Positions 15,167 to 22,535 of a stretch of DNA of 64,000 nucleotides are shown piece by piece. Origin of the DNA: a virus; IMG/VR virus record IMGVR_UViG_3300005518_000004, positions 1 to 64,000 of that record; one strand, given 5' to 3'. Numbering within the stretch: the first letter of the stretch is position 1; every line of letters begins with the position of its first letter. A model generated the notes under the pieces. It was not told where the DNA came from. It did not search any database and saw nothing but the letters and a program-made list of their open reading frames with translations. Both the position numbers and the translations under genes were made by a program.

Positions 15167-16000
15167 TTATTCCCCTTCCTGCCCGATCACCATCATCAGG
15201 TTCTCCCACGTAATCCCCTCCCCCGCCAACCCATAGTCAGTCAGATCCTGCCCCTCCAGCAGCGTGTTGCCCTTGCAGCGGATAAGCTTGCACTTGTATT
15301 TGGCCCTGTAGGCGTCCTCGGGGTCCATATCATACTTCTTCTGACCGCTCGACAACTCAATAGTGGCCGTGACAAACCGATCGATCTGGTTGAAGCCGTC
15401 GGGCTTGAATTTGCCGCTGGGGGCTTGCTTCTTCTTCCCCTGTGTATCCACTTCCCCGGTGTCCTTCCATATTTCGGTAGCTTTGCAGATCAGGCAGAGG
15501 TTCTTCTTGCTCAGGGCATTGATGATGTCGATCATGTCCTGGTTGGGGGCGCCGCGCATGAACGACTCGATCTGGTTGCGGCGGCCAAAGTGGGAGAAGA
15601 GAATATAGTCGAACAACTGGCTACAGCGGTCGATCACGATATTCTCCACGTCTTTGTGGTCGTGCAGCGCCATCAGCCGGTCAATCACCCGCTTCAACGC
15701 CTCCGCATACACGGCCTTTACCTTTTTGGGGTCGTCGTTCATGGCGATCTCGACCGCTGCCTTCTCGCCGATGAATGGTTCCTTGTTGATGAGTATGGGT
15801 AGGCCACGCTTCACCCGGTGCTCATCCACGGTGGCCTTGGAGTTGCGATCGAGCGCGATCCAGCCGCTCATGCCGCCGTTGGTGGGGAGAGTGGTGCCAA
15901 ACCGAGTGGTCCCCGTGTTCGCCTCGCCGAATACGCAGACGGCTGGCTTGACATCGGGCTTGGTGTCGGAGGTGAAGCCCTCTATTTTGATCTCACGCAC
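15167..16000 (-). CDS. RecA-like phage ATPase (Sak4-like / AAA_24), altered Walker A
   Basis: 277 aa. The fold order matches phage RecA-like single-strand annealing ATPases: N-terminal strand, Walker A position VFGEANTGTTR (about 23-33), WIALDRNS, Walker B IVIDRCSQLFDYI (about 121-133), and a sensor-like strand LCLICKATEIW. The Walker A lysine is replaced by threonine (GEANTGTT instead of GxxxxGKT), which should weaken or abolish normal ATP hydrolysis. It sits between a Cas4-like nuclease and an ERCC4 nuclease, the usual company of phage recombination ATPases. Confidence 0.7.
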   Translation of the reverse strand: MREIKIEGFTSDTKPDVKPAVCVFGEANTGTTRFGTTLPTNGGMSGWIALDRNSKATVDEHRVKRGLPILINKEPFIGEKAAVEIAMNDDPKKVKAVYAEALKRVIDRLMALHDHKDVENIVIDRCSQLFDYILFSHFGRRNQIESFMRGAPNQDMIDIINALSKKNLCLICKATEIWKDTGEVDTQGKKKQAPSGKFKPDGFNQIDRFVTATIELSSGQKKYDMDPEDAYRAKYKCKLIRCKGNTLLEGQDLTDYGLAGEGITWENLMMVIGQEGE

Positions 16001-16604
16001 GCGCCCGCTCCGGCTCTACCTGATCCTTATTTGCCATGACCACATTCCTCCAAAACTCCTCCAGCTCCTGCTCGGTGAATCGTAGCAGGTAGGTGCGATA
16101 CACAGGCGAGGGCGGTCGGTAGTCGCCATTCACCCATAACACATGCAGCCGCGCGTAAGTGAGCCCCATCATGGCGCAGTAGCCCGCCATCTGCCACACC
16201 CATAACCGGTTCAAGGGGGCTAGGATATCGCCGTATTTGTTGAGCGACTTCCACGTACATTTAAACTCCTCCAACCAGTAGTACTTGGATGGGCTGGCTT
16301 CCTTAGACTTACCATCCGGGCTGCCAAATATCCCATCCCTCTCACATTCCCCAGGTTGCCACTCAATCGTCGGCCACAACCCCACTGCCCACTCCTCCCA
16401 AGCCATCCCCACCGCCATCCTCACCGGCATTCCATCCTCCTCATCCTCCCGCGTCAATATGCCCGCTGTCCTTGCCGCATACTCGATCACGCCGCTGAGA
16501 TGGATGCCGGGTGAACGGGTAGTCGAGATGCGGCGCTTGGGGGTGCGGCTATTGATGTCCGACCAGTCGAGTTTGATTTCGGATTCGGATATGAGCTTGG
16601 GCAT
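15993..16604 (-). CDS. Cas4/RecB-like PD-(D/E)XK exonuclease
   Basis: 203 aa from the ATG at 16604 (an in-frame ATG at 16643 is less likely). The conserved block GMAWEEWAVGLWP corresponds to the G-x-x-x-E helix, DGIFGSPDG carries the catalytic Asp and WLEEFKCTWKS the E-x-K, the three elements of the RecB/Cas4 nuclease family. YCAMMGL matches the Q/Y-helix region. It is probably the exonuclease partner of the neighbouring RecA-like ATPase. It overlaps that gene by 8 bp. Confidence 0.72.
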   Translation of the reverse strand: MPKLISESEIKLDWSDINSRTPKRRISTTRSPGIHLSGVIEYAARTAGILTREDEEDGMPVRMAVGMAWEEWAVGLWPTIEWQPGECERDGIFGSPDGKSKEASPSKYYWLEEFKCTWKSLNKYGDILAPLNRLWVWQMAGYCAMMGLTYARLHVLWVNGDYRPPSPVYRTYLLRFTEQELEEFWRNVVMANKDQVEPERARA

Positions 16605-16694
16605 TGGTGAGTTAGCCGGGGACCAAACAATCGGGGTTTTCAAGGCCTCTACGACTGTTCAGCCCCCTACCTCAGTACTGAGGATCTTATTCAA
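16605..16694. other. short intergenic region with perfect palindrome
   Basis: No gene is seen. CCTCAGTACTGAGG at 16670-16683 is a perfect 14-bp palindrome just downstream of the SSB-like gene stop site. It has no T-tract and is more likely a binding site than a terminator. Confidence 0.35.
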
Positions 16695-17627
16695 CTACCA
16701 GGGAATATCGCTCCCCAGTCGTCCCTCGTCGCCAAACACCACAGTCCCCTTGTCGAAGTCCACTGTCATGCCGTAGTCGGCGGCATGTTTGCGTAACCAG
16801 GCGTCGTCCTTGGTAAACGACATCACCGGCACAAACAAGCGGGGGTCGATCTTCCGCTCCTGTAGCTGCTGGTTGATGCGAGTGTTAAGGGCCTTGCGGG
16901 TCATGGAGACGCCAGGATTCGCCTCCTGGAGCGTGACCAATATCATCGCCAGCAGCCCCTCGGCTTCAGCGCCCTTGTCCTGCCCATTCGCCGCTGCCCC
17001 GACTGGTGCCTTCCCCGTGGTCTTGGATTTGGGCTTCTCGTAGGGGGCACGGATGATGCGGTCGACCACCTTGTAGTTGATGGTGTTCTTGTCGTCGGGC
17101 CTGATCTTCTCGTCGGTGACTTTGGTCTTCATACGGCACACTAGCCCCTTGAAGTCGGGCGCCCAGATGCGATCCAGATACTCTTCCTTGTAGCCGGCGT
17201 CCTTGAGCGACCCATAGAGCTGGCTCACCGACGACTTCTCATGGGGCATCCAGCTGGTATTGACCAGAAACAGGGTATTGCCCCGGCTCTCCCCCGGATC
17301 TGCCCCTGCATCCTCGATCTCGTTATCATCCGGCGACTCAGCCTTACCCGGATGCACTTGGGCCAGCGACTTGCCGCCGCATGAGAATAGCAGCCGCTCG
17401 GTCACGGGCGTGTCGTCTTCCGGGTGGGTAAGCGGCTCTAGCTCCTCATCCAACCGCGTCACATCCCATACGAGCGACGTGGTAATCAGCCGATCCGGCA
17501 TCCCCGGCTGTGGATCTTGCGGCTTAGGCACAGAGAAATAGCTGTCATCGACCCTGACATTCCCCTCCTTGAATCCGCCACCGGTCGATTTGACGGCGTT
17601 TTTGGGGTTGAGTAGTCCTTTTGGCAT
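16695..17627 (-). CDS. putative single-strand DNA-binding-like phage protein
   Basis: 310 aa. The first 190 residues are predicted beta-rich and typical of unnamed phage proteins next to recombination ATPases; residues about 205-230 are a Lys/Ala/Gly linker and the rest a helical domain. The protein ends LGSDIPW, close to the acidic D-I-P-F tip through which SSB proteins recruit partners. The position next to the RecA-like ATPase and exonuclease supports an SSB function, but I do not recognise an OB-fold motif. Confidence 0.45.
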   Translation of the reverse strand: MPKGLLNPKNAVKSTGGGFKEGNVRVDDSYFSVPKPQDPQPGMPDRLITTSLVWDVTRLDEELEPLTHPEDDTPVTERLLFSCGGKSLAQVHPGKAESPDDNEIEDAGADPGESRGNTLFLVNTSWMPHEKSSVSQLYGSLKDAGYKEEYLDRIWAPDFKGLVCRMKTKVTDEKIRPDDKNTINYKVVDRIIRAPYEKPKSKTTGKAPVGAAANGQDKGAEAEGLLAMILVTLQEANPGVSMTRKALNTRINQQLQERKIDPRLFVPVMSFTKDDAWLRKHAADYGMTVDFDKGTVVFGDEGRLGSDIPW

Positions 17628-17645
17628 TGCGTTCGATTCTCCTTT

Positions 17646-17849
17646 TCAGTATTTCCTGCCAAGCAGTTCGAGCGCTCGGCTTAAGTCTGGGTTGCGTTCC
17701 AGCAAGCCCAAAAGTTCGTCTGTTCTAGCTAATTCCAACTGCGCCCGTTCACGCTCCCCCTCAATCTGCTCTTTGAGCGTGATAGGGCGCGCTGAAGGCA
17801 GCTGAGTAGCATATTGCAATTTGTCTAGTTGCTCGCCGCCATACGACAT
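17646..17849 (-). CDS. hypothetical protein, first gene of the recombination operon
   Basis: 67 aa, mostly one long charged helix (TLKEQIEGERERAQLELART) and probably a coiled coil. The ATG at 17849 has AGGAG upstream; a GTG two codons earlier is possible. A promoter and operator lie about 30 bp upstream. Confidence 0.5.
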   Translation of the reverse strand: MSYGGEQLDKLQYATQLPSARPITLKEQIEGERERAQLELARTDELLGLLERNPDLSRALELLGRKY

Positions 17850-17878
17850 GTTCACCTCTCTCCTTTTGGCTTTCGATT

Positions 17879-17907
17879 ACTATAGCTCACTCTAGGTTAC
17901 AATTCAA
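17879..17907 (-). promoter_or_regulatory. sigma-70-like promoter of the recombination/replication operon
   Basis: Minus strand: -35 TTGAAT (17907-17902), 17-bp spacer, -10 TATAGT (17884-17879). The -35 lies inside the 17-bp operator at 17894-17910. A short leader with AGGAG follows. Confidence 0.6.
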
Positions 17908-17910
17908 CCT
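17894..17910. promoter_or_regulatory. operator palindrome, site 4
   Basis: AGGTTACAATTCAACCT, perfect 5-bp arms with a 7-bp centre, covering the -35 of the operon promoter. Confidence 0.6.
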
Positions 17911-17917
17911 AAATCTT

Positions 17918-18070
17918 TCAATCATCTTCCTCATCCACATACTGCCCCGGCCCATGGCAGCGCGGACACCATTCCACCGGGTGCCGCTCGTCGCAGGCAC
18001 ACTTGTCCCACGGCTTGCGGCACTCCGAACATATCTCGCCTGTGCCGTCACAGACTTCACATATGGTCAT
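17918..18070 (-). CDS. small CxxC zinc-ribbon protein
   Basis: 50 aa. It begins MTICEVCDGTGEICSECRK and carries four further Cys (CACD, CPRC), i.e. a DnaJ-like CxxCxGxG arrangement, and ends in an acidic tail. The ATG forms an ATGA overlap with the stop of the AAA ATPase gene. It is probably a zinc-binding accessory protein of unknown role. Confidence 0.6.
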   Translation of the reverse strand: MTICEVCDGTGEICSECRKPWDKCACDERHPVEWCPRCHGPGQYVDEEDD

Positions 18071-19239
18071 TGTAGGAAGCCTCGTTCATATTCCGTCTTC
18101 ATCCGCGCCGTCAGCCCATACCGCACAATCCCCGTCAGCGACTTCTCCCGCTCGACCACATGATGGACAGCAAGATCCTGCAACGTCCGCAGCATCACTG
18201 ACTGGCTGCATCCGACCAAATTCATAGCTTCTTCAGCTGATATCGTTGGATTGATTAGCAGATACTCCACCAGCATCTGCCGCATCCGCGGCATGGAATC
18301 CAAGGCTACACGCTTAATAGACTTCCACCGATTCGCTTCTGACACACCTACGACTTTGAGCCCCGCCATGAGTTGCCCCAACGTCCCCGCGAGGCGACTC
18401 GACTGCTCCGTCTCCCGCGGCCCAATAATCTCCCTCGATCCCGATGTCTCCCGCAACACGGCTGATCGGCATGGGGCTACGAAGCTGGCAATACGGATGA
18501 TGCGTACCATTTCAGCCGTCATCATCTCCGGTCGAGCCGCAATACTCTTGAATCCCAACTCCTCCACGTCAAAGAACGACCGCATCAGCTCCCTCAACTC
18601 CTCCCGCCATGAGCTGAACCCCGCATTTACCAGCGCGCGCCGCGACTTGTGGTAGCCGTCTTCCTCGGTCAGCCGATAGTAGATCCAGCGTTCCCCGAGC
18701 GATGCCGACACCGAGTGGTAGTGGTCGATCGACCCGGTAGCCCCTCCCAGAAACGCGAGCTTGCCGCACCAATGCAGTATCTTGCCCCCGTCCACCCCCA
18801 TCGCCCGGTCATATCTGCCACTGAAGGTTTGCCGCATCACGTCCATCACGATGCGTATCTGGTCGGCTGGCAGCGAGAGTATACAGCTCAGGTCGTCAAT
18901 CACCAGTGCCCCAGCTTCCCCCACTTGGCGTAATAGCCCCCCAGTAGCATCCGTGGCCCTCTCCCGGGCACTGGTGCCGCTCAGAAACACGCCCTTACCC
19001 TCTAGGCTGCTGACTGGGTGGACGCCTGGCACCCCCAGCAACGCCATCAGCAGCTCCGTCTTCCCGCTCCCCGGCGCCCCTACCAGCATCAGCCAAACCG
19101 GGTTGCCCTCAATCATGTTGGCCGCCAAGCTCCCAATCACTGTATACAGCATCAGGGGATCGGGCATATGCAGGTATTCGCGCACCTTAAGCGCAAGCCA
19201 GTCAATCGGCGTATCTGGCAATCCTCGGAATCTAGCCAC
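18067..19239 (-). CDS. AAA/P-loop ATPase with C-terminal winged helix
   Basis: 390 aa from a GTG. Walker A is GAPGSGKT (54-61), Walker B ALVIDDLS (about 110-117), then an arginine-rich sensor region and a C-terminal helix-turn-helix-like segment (ISAEEAMNLVGCSQSVMLRTL). The arrangement resembles phage and plasmid replication ATPases, so a helicase or helicase-loader role is plausible. It is preceded by a ParB-like gene and followed by the zinc-ribbon gene. Confidence 0.65.
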   Translation of the reverse strand: MARFRGLPDTPIDWLALKVREYLHMPDPLMLYTVIGSLAANMIEGNPVWLMLVGAPGSGKTELLMALLGVPGVHPVSSLEGKGVFLSGTSARERATDATGGLLRQVGEAGALVIDDLSCILSLPADQIRIVMDVMRQTFSGRYDRAMGVDGGKILHWCGKLAFLGGATGSIDHYHSVSASLGERWIYYRLTEEDGYHKSRRALVNAGFSSWREELRELMRSFFDVEELGFKSIAARPEMMTAEMVRIIRIASFVAPCRSAVLRETSGSREIIGPRETEQSSRLAGTLGQLMAGLKVVGVSEANRWKSIKRVALDSMPRMRQMLVEYLLINPTISAEEAMNLVGCSQSVMLRTLQDLAVHHVVEREKSLTGIVRYGLTARMKTEYERGFLQ

Positions 19240-19269
19240 GGATGCGGTCGTAGGGATACCAGTGTATCG

Positions 19270-20232
19270 CTATTTTTTCTGCTTGGAATATCTATAGCTG
19301 GGGGTGGGCTTATGCCTGATTTTGGGGGGTGGACCCAGCATGGCGGCGAACTTCAATGTCAATGTTCTGTCACTGCCCCTTCCCTTGGCCCACTGATCCA
19401 CCATATAGCGCGCCCACTCCGCCACCCGTGCCCCATAGGCTGGCCCATCCAGCGCTTCCACCCACTCCAGAATCTCCCGCCTAGACCTTGCCACCGCCGT
19501 ATCGGTTGTCTCCCGGATCGCCCTCTTCACCGCCGGATGCTGGATACGCCCCTGCCGCTTCTCCACCGGCTTCCTAGCCTCTTCTTCTGCCTGTATCTCC
19601 TCGGCCCGCTCCAATACCTCCTGCCGCTTCTCAGGGGGTAGCTTCTTGCGCGTCAGCTCAGCCGCCGACTGCCAACTCAGTACACCCGCGTGCAGCCGGT
19701 CCTGGAGCGACTTGTCAGCGGTCAGGAACTTCTCGTGCTCCATCACCTGCTGACGGCTGATAGCCAGGTATTCCGCGATCTTGGCCGTCCCCTTCCCCCC
19801 CACCCAGTCATGAGCATATCTGAGCCGATTAATGATCATGGCCAGATCCATGGGGGAGAAGTCCTCGCGGTGGAGGTTGGATACGATAGCCTTGCGCAGG
19901 GGGTCGCCGTTGTAGTCGACGATGACGCGCATCCTGAGCAGCGGCTGACCAGACAAGGAGCGGGACTCATTCAACAGAGCAATGGCGCGCCGCCGCCTAT
20001 GCCCCGCCACGAGCGTATAGGTGACCGTATCGCCGTTTTCAGACGCATAGACTATTCCGGCATCCAGTTGCCCGTCGCGTTCAATGGTGGCCGCCAGATC
20101 GCTCAATTTGCCATCCGCCGCCTCGCCATCCCCATAGGTGCGGACGTTAAACTTGGCGTCTACCTGGATCTGCTCGGGTAGAAGCCATTTGGTTTCAGCA
20201 CCATACTGGCGGGATTCTGGCTCCGGTATCAT
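19270..20232 (-). CDS. ParB/Spo0J-like nuclease or partition protein
   Basis: 320 aa. The ParB N-terminal domain is recognisable: IQVDAKFNVRT, IERDGQLDAGIVY, VAGHRRRRAIAL (the GxRRxxA box, about 73-84) and NLHREDFSPMDLA, followed by a helix-turn-helix (IAEYLAISRQQVMEHEKFL). The C-terminal 150 residues are helical and basic. No ParA is present in the window, so it may act as a regulator or a CTP-dependent DNA-binding protein on its own. It follows the XRE gene with a 4-bp overlap. Confidence 0.75.
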   Translation of the reverse strand: MIPEPESRQYGAETKWLLPEQIQVDAKFNVRTYGDGEAADGKLSDLAATIERDGQLDAGIVYASENGDTVTYTLVAGHRRRRAIALLNESRSLSGQPLLRMRVIVDYNGDPLRKAIVSNLHREDFSPMDLAMIINRLRYAHDWVGGKGTAKIAEYLAISRQQVMEHEKFLTADKSLQDRLHAGVLSWQSAAELTRKKLPPEKRQEVLERAEEIQAEEEARKPVEKRQGRIQHPAVKRAIRETTDTAVARSRREILEWVEALDGPAYGARVAEWARYMVDQWAKGRGSDRTLTLKFAAMLGPPPKIRHKPTPSYRYSKQKK

Positions 20233-20498
20233 CGTCTGTCCTTTCCGTTGCTGGTAATACGCATCTGATCCAGCTTCCTGGCCATCTGGATGCGCCGCAT
20301 GATGGCCGGCAGCCCAATCCCCAGTGCCTTGGCCACCCGCTCCAGCGCATCAAGCGTCACACCCTCACGCCCGGTCAGCGCCTCCCTCAGGTGTTCGGCA
20401 GTCATGTTGAGCTTGCGGGCCAAGGCGACAAAGTTGGTTTGCTCCCATCCCGGCACACGGCGGCCACGGGAATTAGGTGGGTGGGGGAACTTTTTCAT
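20229..20498 (-). CDS. XRE-family regulator, candidate phage repressor
   Basis: 89 aa. A lambda-type helix-turn-helix is visible: TNFVALARKLNMTAEHLREALTG then GVTLDALERVAKALGI. The promoter upstream is near consensus with the 17-bp palindrome just beside its -35, so the gene is likely autoregulated. It heads the leftward operon with ParB and the AAA ATPase. It is small for a CI repressor (no dimerisation or cleavage domain), so a Cro-like role is also possible. Confidence 0.65.
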   Translation of the reverse strand: MKKFPHPPNSRGRRVPGWEQTNFVALARKLNMTAEHLREALTGREGVTLDALERVAKALGIGLPAIMRRIQMARKLDQMRITSNGKDRR

Positions 20499-20509
20499 TG
20501 GACTCGTGG

Positions 20510-20538
20510 ATCATAACGCATGCTGGAGTGTGAGTCAA
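20510..20538 (-). promoter_or_regulatory. near-consensus promoter of the XRE-ParB-ATPase operon
   Basis: Minus strand: -35 TTGACT (20538-20533), 17-bp spacer, -10 TATGAT (20515-20510). The XRE start codon lies 11 bases beyond the -10, so the mRNA would be leaderless or nearly so, as for lambda cI from PRM. Confidence 0.7.
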
Positions 20539-20554
20539 GGTTGCAGTTGAACCG
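20538..20554. promoter_or_regulatory. operator palindrome, site 5
   Basis: AGGTTGCAGTTGAACCG, left arm complete and right arm four of five. It abuts the -35 of the XRE promoter. Confidence 0.55.
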
Positions 20555-20785
20555 GTGGATCTAGCCGGTTGATCTGCTCTTTCGAGCCCATGCCGAGCCA
20601 AGTTAGGCCGCTATCAGCCGCTTTCACTATCGATATGTGTATATGCTCAACATACTTAATAAGTTAGGTCAGTCGCTATTTATCCTCTATCACGGCTGTT
20701 TTACTCACTTTGAAAATAGAAACGAGAGATAGAATCCATGTCAAAACCTACAACTATAATGATTACATAGTCTTATCTCACTATC

Positions 20786-20803
20786 CACCACGGTTGAGTG
20801 GTG
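20786..20803. repeat. palindrome CACCAC-N6-GTGGTG, copy A
   Basis: CACCAC GGTTGA GTGGTG with perfect 6-bp arms. The same arms with the same 6-bp spacing occur at 27439-27456. It is a candidate binding site for the ParB-like protein. Confidence 0.5.
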
Positions 20804-21029
20804 CCTGACCTGCTATCCCAACCCAATTCTCACCTACTCTCAGTTACTATATACTATATATATATATTTATATAAAAAAAAAAGAAGATGTATAGTAGCA
20901 GAATTCCCATATCTGGACAGGCCGGTATTATAGCGACCTCTGGGGGGTAGGGGGGTGAAGAATAAGAGGTTTTGGGTGGATTAGGTGGCCATTCGAAAAG
21001 ACGATATTCTACTACTATACATATACATA

Positions 21030-21051
21030 ATAAGTATATGATTATACTTAT
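21030..21051. repeat. AT-rich inverted repeat
   Basis: Perfect 9-bp arms around TGAT (core TAAGTATA / TATACTTA), in the middle of the AT-rich region. Confidence 0.5.
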
Positions 21052-21222
21052 ATATCAATAGTATATAGTGGTTTAGAATAGGCCACAGTCTGACCTAGAT
21101 CGAAATAGTTAGCCATTTTTCCACAGTCTGCAACCTATTGCAACTGGGTGACTTATTTCTACACACGGAAGGCCATTTTTGGGGGTTGTCGAGTTTTGCG
21201 TACTATGATATGTTATCAAATT

Positions 21223-21897
21223 ATGGCCAGCCGACGCTTCTCCTTCAACCACCGCCCCACCTCCACCCCCCACCCCTTCGGCCCTATCCATCCCCAGGAA
21301 AAGCCCAAAAAGTGGCGTCAAAGCAAGAAGAAGCTGGCGCCGGGGATGAAGATCAACCTCATCCGCATCGTGGAGATTGAAACTAATTGGTCTAACTACT
21401 TTGAACACTTTTACCGTACTGGGTGGGTTAAAGTCCTGTGTCTGGCGTGCGGCAACGAGAAGCGGGTGAGACGCAATCGGCTTAGCCCCCGCCCCAGCAA
21501 ATCCATCTTCTCGTGCGGCTGCAAACGCCGACCGCTGAAGCCCCCCAAGCCCGGACGCAAGCCCAAGCCCCGCAAGCCAGGCGCCGGTCGAAAGCCCGCC
21601 GATCTCACCAATATCGTGTTCGGGCAGCTGGAGCCCCTAACCTATCAATCAGGGGTAGGCTGGATATGCAATTGCTCTTGTGGGCGCGTGTGTATTGTGC
21701 CCAAGCCCTACAAGCTGATTAAGGGGGCGGTGAAGGCGTGTCCCACTTGCAGGCCAGTGGATTGGAGCGGGAAGCGGGGGCCAAAGCCTGGGAGTCGATG
21801 GAGCAAGAAGCACTATGAGCGATTCCCGGAGCAGGACCCGCGCAATCTGCCGGGGACAGGGAAGGGGGATCTGCCCTATCCCCTGCATGAGATTTAG
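21223..21897 (+). CDS. zinc-ribbon protein with AT-hook-like linker
   Basis: 224 aa from the ATG at 21223 (ATGs at 21205 and 21148 are also in frame). Two Cys clusters, CLACGNEKR...CGCK (about 75-110) and CNCSCGR...CPTCR (about 155-185), flank a basic Pro/Lys/Gly linker (GRKPKPRKPGAGRKP) like an AT-hook. The N-terminal Cys pattern resembles the zinc ribbon of phage HNH endonucleases, but no HNH core is present, so it may be an endonuclease derivative or a DNA-binding protein. It is the only rightward gene in this half and is convergent with its neighbour by 4 bp. Confidence 0.55.
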   Translation: MASRRFSFNHRPTSTPHPFGPIHPQEKPKKWRQSKKKLAPGMKINLIRIVEIETNWSNYFEHFYRTGWVKVLCLACGNEKRVRRNRLSPRPSKSIFSCGCKRRPLKPPKPGRKPKPRKPGAGRKPADLTNIVFGQLEPLTYQSGVGWICNCSCGRVCIVPKPYKLIKGAVKACPTCRPVDWSGKRGPKPGSRWSKKHYERFPEQDPRNLPGTGKGDLPYPLHEI

Positions 21898-22130
21898 TCG
21901 GGAGCGCCTGAACGCAATAGCCGCAACGACTCCTGCAACTGACACTCCAGCTCCGACTCCGGCTCATCTCCGATAGCTGCTGGTAGTCGCCGCATGAAGA
22001 TGTAGCGCGTATAGGGGCCGCCGTCGCTATCCGTTATCACCCATGCCAGCTCCCAGCCGTCCGCGCCTAGTTTGTTGAGCTGTTGGGTGTCGAGATAGAG
22101 GGTGGATTCGATCTGCTGGTATTCGATCAC
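21894..22130 (-). CDS. DUF4177-like small protein
   Basis: 78 aa from a GTG in a GTGA overlap. The core LNKLGADGWELAWVI followed by YIFMRRL fits the DUF4177 pattern (small beta-alpha protein, function unknown). It is the last gene of the leftward accessory run. Confidence 0.6.
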   Translation of the reverse strand: MIEYQQIESTLYLDTQQLNKLGADGWELAWVITDSDGGPYTRYIFMRRLPAAIGDEPESELECQLQESLRLLRSGAPD

Positions 22131-22225
22131 GGCCGCCTCCTCGACTCTAGAAGTATCCAGGTGATGGTGAACGTGAGCGCGAAACAGACCAACCCCGGCA
22201 ATAGTATCAGCAGGTATTCGATCAT
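22127..22225 (-). CDS. small single-pass membrane peptide
   Basis: 32 aa, MIEYLLILLPGLVCFALTFT and then ITWILLESRRRP: one transmembrane helix with a basic tail. ATGA and GTGA overlaps with both neighbours support translation. The first 12 bases after its start codon's A match those of the next gene start (TGATCGAATACC). Confidence 0.5.
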   Translation of the reverse strand: MIEYLLILLPGLVCFALTFTITWILLESRRRP

Positions 22226-22434
22226 GGTATATAATCTCCCCCCACCGCCTCCCCTATTTCAGCCGCCGCGCAACGCCGGCAGACAGCGCGCCCAGTCTCA
22301 TCGTCTCCACTTCCCGGCAGGACACATTCGTCACACACATCCTCCATGCACTCTACGCAACTCCACCACGGCGTGTACTCGGGTGAGCGCGTGCCGCAGC
22401 GGTCGCAGATCACCGTGGCGTTTTCCGCAGCCAT
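22222..22434 (-). CDS. zinc-finger protein (RING/FYVE-like Cys pattern)
   Basis: 70 aa from the ATG at 22434. Eight cysteines in CxxC pairs (CDRC, CVEC, CDEC, CRRC) indicate two zinc sites. The ORF extends upstream, but that part overlaps the neighbouring genes. Function is unknown. Confidence 0.55.
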   Translation of the reverse strand: MAAENATVICDRCGTRSPEYTPWWSCVECMEDVCDECVLPGSGDDETGRAVCRRCAAAEIGEAVGGDYIP

Positions 22435-22535
22435 ACCTGCCCCCCTTTCAGCCGGCGCCGGGTGTAGCGTTTGAGCATGAGCCGCAGTGCTATCACGAGG
22501 GCGCGATGGGTGGATTTGGGATAGTAGCGTTTCAT
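22410..22535 (-). CDS. very basic small protein
   Basis: 41 aa with 13 Lys/Arg (RYTRRRLKGGQVWLRKTPR at the C-terminus). ATG in an ATGA overlap with the upstream gene; 25-bp overlap with the zinc-finger gene. Not recognised. Confidence 0.4.
   Translation of the reverse strand: MKRYYPKSTHRALVIALRLMLKRYTRRRLKGGQVWLRKTPR

Larger units (their letters stand above)
20555..21222. other. AT-rich non-coding control region, origin candidate
   Basis: About 670 bp without a supportable gene, strongly AT-rich compared with the rest. It has a TATATATATAT run and an A-tract (about 20850-20883), CACCAC-N6-GTGGTG (20786-20803), an 11-bp inverted repeat ATGTATAGTAG (20888-20898) / CTACTATACAT (21012-21022), a 9-bp-stem palindrome (21030-21051) and a TGCAAC-N4-TGCAAC direct repeat (21129-21144). 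It separates divergent transcription units. An origin of replication or a compound operator is plausible. Confidence 0.45.

Noticed and set aside
19270-20232. Toxin or stand-alone nuclease for the ParB-like gene
   Set aside because: The GHRRRRA box and helix-turn-helix match ParB better than DndB or nuclease families.
21205-21897. Calling the lone rightward gene an HNH endonuclease
   Set aside because: The first Cys cluster resembles the zinc ribbon of such enzymes, but no GGRGI/HNH core is visible.
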